Shown here one piece after another: positions 62,363-64,000 of a DNA stretch of 64,000 bases (the stretch's first letter is position 1; each line of letters begins with the position of its first letter). Below the pieces are notes generated by a model. The model was not told the DNA's origin. It searched no databases and saw nothing but the letters and a program-made list of their open reading frames with translations. Both the position numbers and the translations under genes were made by a program. Source of the stretch: Bradyrhizobium lablabi (lineage in GTDB: Bacteria; Pseudomonadota; Alphaproteobacteria; Rhizobiales; Xanthobacteraceae); the NCBI RefSeq assembly GCF_018129385.1, contig NZ_JAFCLN010000015.1, positions 110,267-174,266 of the forward strand, written 5' to 3'.

Positions 62363-64000
62363 TTAGGCAGCCTGCCGCACCACTTCGGCGGTCTGTTCCT
62401 TCAGCGCCGCGATCAGGCCGGGCCGGTCGAACTTGGCGACATAGTCGTGGAAGCCGGCCTGCCGGCCGCGCTCGATCGCCGCCGGCGAGACCATGGCGGA
62501 GAGCGCGATGATCGGCATCCGGCCGAGGTTGTGGTCGGCGCGAATGCTTTCGGCGAACTCAAAGCCGTTCATGTCGGGCATCTCGATGTCGGTCAGCACG
62601 ACGTCGAAGGATTGGCCCGAGCGCAGCGCGGCAAGCCCTTCCTGCGCATTCGGCGCGGTGCGGACCTTGTAGCCGGCGGCTTTCAGCACCGGGGCCAGCA
62701 TGTTGCGGAAGAAGGCGCTATCGTCGACCAGCAGCACGGACTGGGCGCTGGAGGAGGGGCGCATCTCCTTGCGGGAGAACCAGTCGGCAAACGCCATCGG
62801 GAGGAAGTGACCGACATCGATCACCTCGGTGGCCTGGCCCTTGATCACGGCCGAGCCCAAAATGCCGTCCTGGCTGCCGGCCACCTCGATGTGGAGGCGC
62901 TCCTCGACGATGTCGATGATCTCGTCGACCACGAGGCCCATCGAGCGGCCGTCATCGGCGAACACCAGGATCGGCTGGGAACCCTGAGTCTGCACCGAGA
63001 CCCCGGCCATCTGCACCAGCGGCATCAACTGCTCGCGGTACTGCACCATGTAGCGGCCGTTGGACAGTTCGATCTTGTCGGTGGCGATCTCCTCGAGGCG
63101 GGTGACGAGGCCGAGCGGCACCGCCTTGGGCTGGCTGTTGCCGGCGCGGAACACCAAAAGCGAAGTGAGCTGTTCGCCGGTCACATGGGCCGCCGCATTC
63201 TCTTCCGCCATGTTGTGGGCGGCCGAGCCGGAGGCGCCCAAGGCTTTGGCGATGCCGTTGGGGTCGATGATCATGATGACGGCGCCATCGCCCAAAATGG
63301 TGTTGCCGGAGAACATGTCGATGTGGCGCAGCTTGGTCGACATCGGCTTGACCACGATTTCTTCGGTGTGGAACACGCCGTCGACCACGATGCCAAAGGT
63401 CTGGCTGCCAACTTGCGTCACCACGATAAAACCGTTCTCGGGATCGGAGGTGGCGCCGTCGTCGATCTTCAAAAGCTTCTTGAGGTGGATCAGCGGCAGC
63501 AGCTTGTTGCGCAGCCGCAAGACCGCGGTGTCCTTGATGCGCTCGATGCGGTGCTCCGAGTTGGCCCGGGCGCGGACCAGTTCGACCACCGACAATTGCG
63601 GGATGGCAAAGCGGTCGCCGCCAGCTTCCACGATCAGGGCCGAGACGATGGCGAGGGTCAGCGGGATCTTGATGGTGACGCTGGTGCCTTCGCCGGCCAC
63701 ACTCTTGATGTCGATGGTGCCGCCGATCTGGTCGATATTGGTGCGGACCACGTCCATGCCGACGCCACGGCCGGACACCGAGGTCACTTGCGCGGCGGTG
63801 GAGAAGCCGGGCGCGAAGATGAACTTGTGAACTTGCGCTTCCGACATTTTTTCCAGGTCAGCCTCGGTGACGAGACCATTGGCCAGCGCCTTGGCCTTGA
63901 TCCGCTCGGTGTTGAGGCCGCGGCCGTTGTCGGCGATGCAGATGATGATGTGGCCGCCCTCGTGATAGGCGGACAGTCTTATGGTGCCCTGCTCGCCCTT
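62363..64000 (-). CDS. cheA: Chemotaxis histidine kinase CheA with C-terminal receiver (5' end outside window)
   Basis: The frame stays open to the right edge, so the N-terminal Hpt and dimer domains lie outside. In the window: ATPase boxes IADNGRGLN and SGRGVGMDVV, then a CheW-like P5 domain, a second CheW-like region (TSLLVFRAGNSQPKAVPLGL), and a receiver with SVLLVDDSAFF and VLTDIEMPDMNG. Fused CheA-receiver kinases are common in alphaproteobacteria. First seen gene of the leftward che operon. A Met in line with the frame at 63847 is internal, not the start. Confidence 0.92.
   Translation of the reverse strand, partial: KGEQGTIRLSAYHEGGHIIICIADNGRGLNTERIKAKALANGLVTEADLEKMSEAQVHKFIFAPGFSTAAQVTSVSGRGVGMDVVRTNIDQIGGTIDIKSVAGEGTSVTIKIPLTLAIVSALIVEAGGDRFAIPQLSVVELVRARANSEHRIERIKDTAVLRLRNKLLPLIHLKKLLKIDDGATSDPENGFIVVTQVGSQTFGIVVDGVFHTEEIVVKPMSTKLRHIDMFSGNTILGDGAVIMIIDPNGIAKALGASGSAAHNMAEENAAAHVTGEQLTSLLVFRAGNSQPKAVPLGLVTRLEEIATDKIELSNGRYMVQYREQLMPLVQMAGVSVQTQGSQPILVFADDGRSMGLVVDEIIDIVEERLHIEVAGSQDGILGSAVIKGQATEVIDVGHFLPMAFADWFSRKEMRPSSSAQSVLLVDDSAFFRNMLAPVLKAAGYKVRTAPNAQEGLAALRSGQSFDVVLTDIEMPDMNGFEFAESIRADHNLGRMPIIALSAMVSPAAIERGRQAGFHDYVAKFDRPGLIAALKEQTAEVVRQAA

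Overview
The window looks like chromosomal DNA of a high-GC alphaproteobacterium of the Bradyrhizobium/Rhodopseudomonas group (Nitrobacteraceae). The reasons are: the conserved block SUV3-like helicase - S4 protein - fdxA - carD; a dense load of ABC uptake systems and catabolic enzymes; FCD-type GntR regulators; a che operon with a hybrid CheA; and several families of short palindromic intergenic repeats that I associate with Bradyrhizobium. The group assignment is knowledge-based. No rRNA, tRNA, transposase, integrase or CRISPR array was seen.

Layout. 1-6 kb: cytochrome P460-type protein, two small proteins, a DHA2-type MFS exporter, a VOC protein, an SNase-like protein and an M48 lipoprotein protease. 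6-14 kb: a GntR regulator, then a leftward run of a branched-chain-amino-acid-type ABC transporter, a DUF6166 protein and a zinc alcohol dehydrogenase, with a divergent membrane fatty-acid hydroxylase. A TGATATATCA-like box recurs at all three promoters, suggesting one regulon. 14-17 kb: small membrane proteins, a CDF metal exporter and a DUF892 protein. 17-24 kb: housekeeping block (carD, fdxA, S4 protein, helicase, DUF3108 protein, rpmB).

24.4-27.4 kb: an AT-richer two-gene cassette, a NYN-domain nuclease translationally coupled to a NACHT-type STAND NTPase. It sits between the rpmB terminator and a long dispersed repeat. This is the best candidate for an undescribed system, most likely anti-phage defence. 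The repeat end next to it carries promoter-like boxes pointing into the cassette, and a second copy of the repeat lies inverted about 31 kb away.

28-37 kb: scattered catabolic genes (esterase, a frameshifted nitroreductase between two direct repeats, cyclase-type hydrolase, luciferase-like monooxygenase, Old Yellow Enzyme), a second SNase-like protein, an LssY-C protein and a serine/alanine-glyoxylate aminotransferase. 37-41 kb: a complete ferric-iron-type ABC importer. 41-44 kb: an MBOAT O-acyltransferase whose AlgX/DltD-like partner is broken by an in-frame amber codon. 44-47 kb: oligopeptidase B, a flavin-reductase-like protein and a cupin.

47-54 kb: a leftward sugar-acid-type catabolic operon (SsuABC/TauABC-like transporter, IlvD/Edd dehydratase, RraA-like aldolase, SMP-30 lactonase). 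It diverges from a GntR gene across a perfect 20-bp palindrome. 54-60 kb: a 1182-aa hybrid sensor kinase, the second long repeat, a FixJ-type response regulator and a small unknown protein. 60-64 kb: a leftward chemotaxis operon (cheA-REC, cheW, cheY, cheR, PilZ), with cheA running off the right edge.
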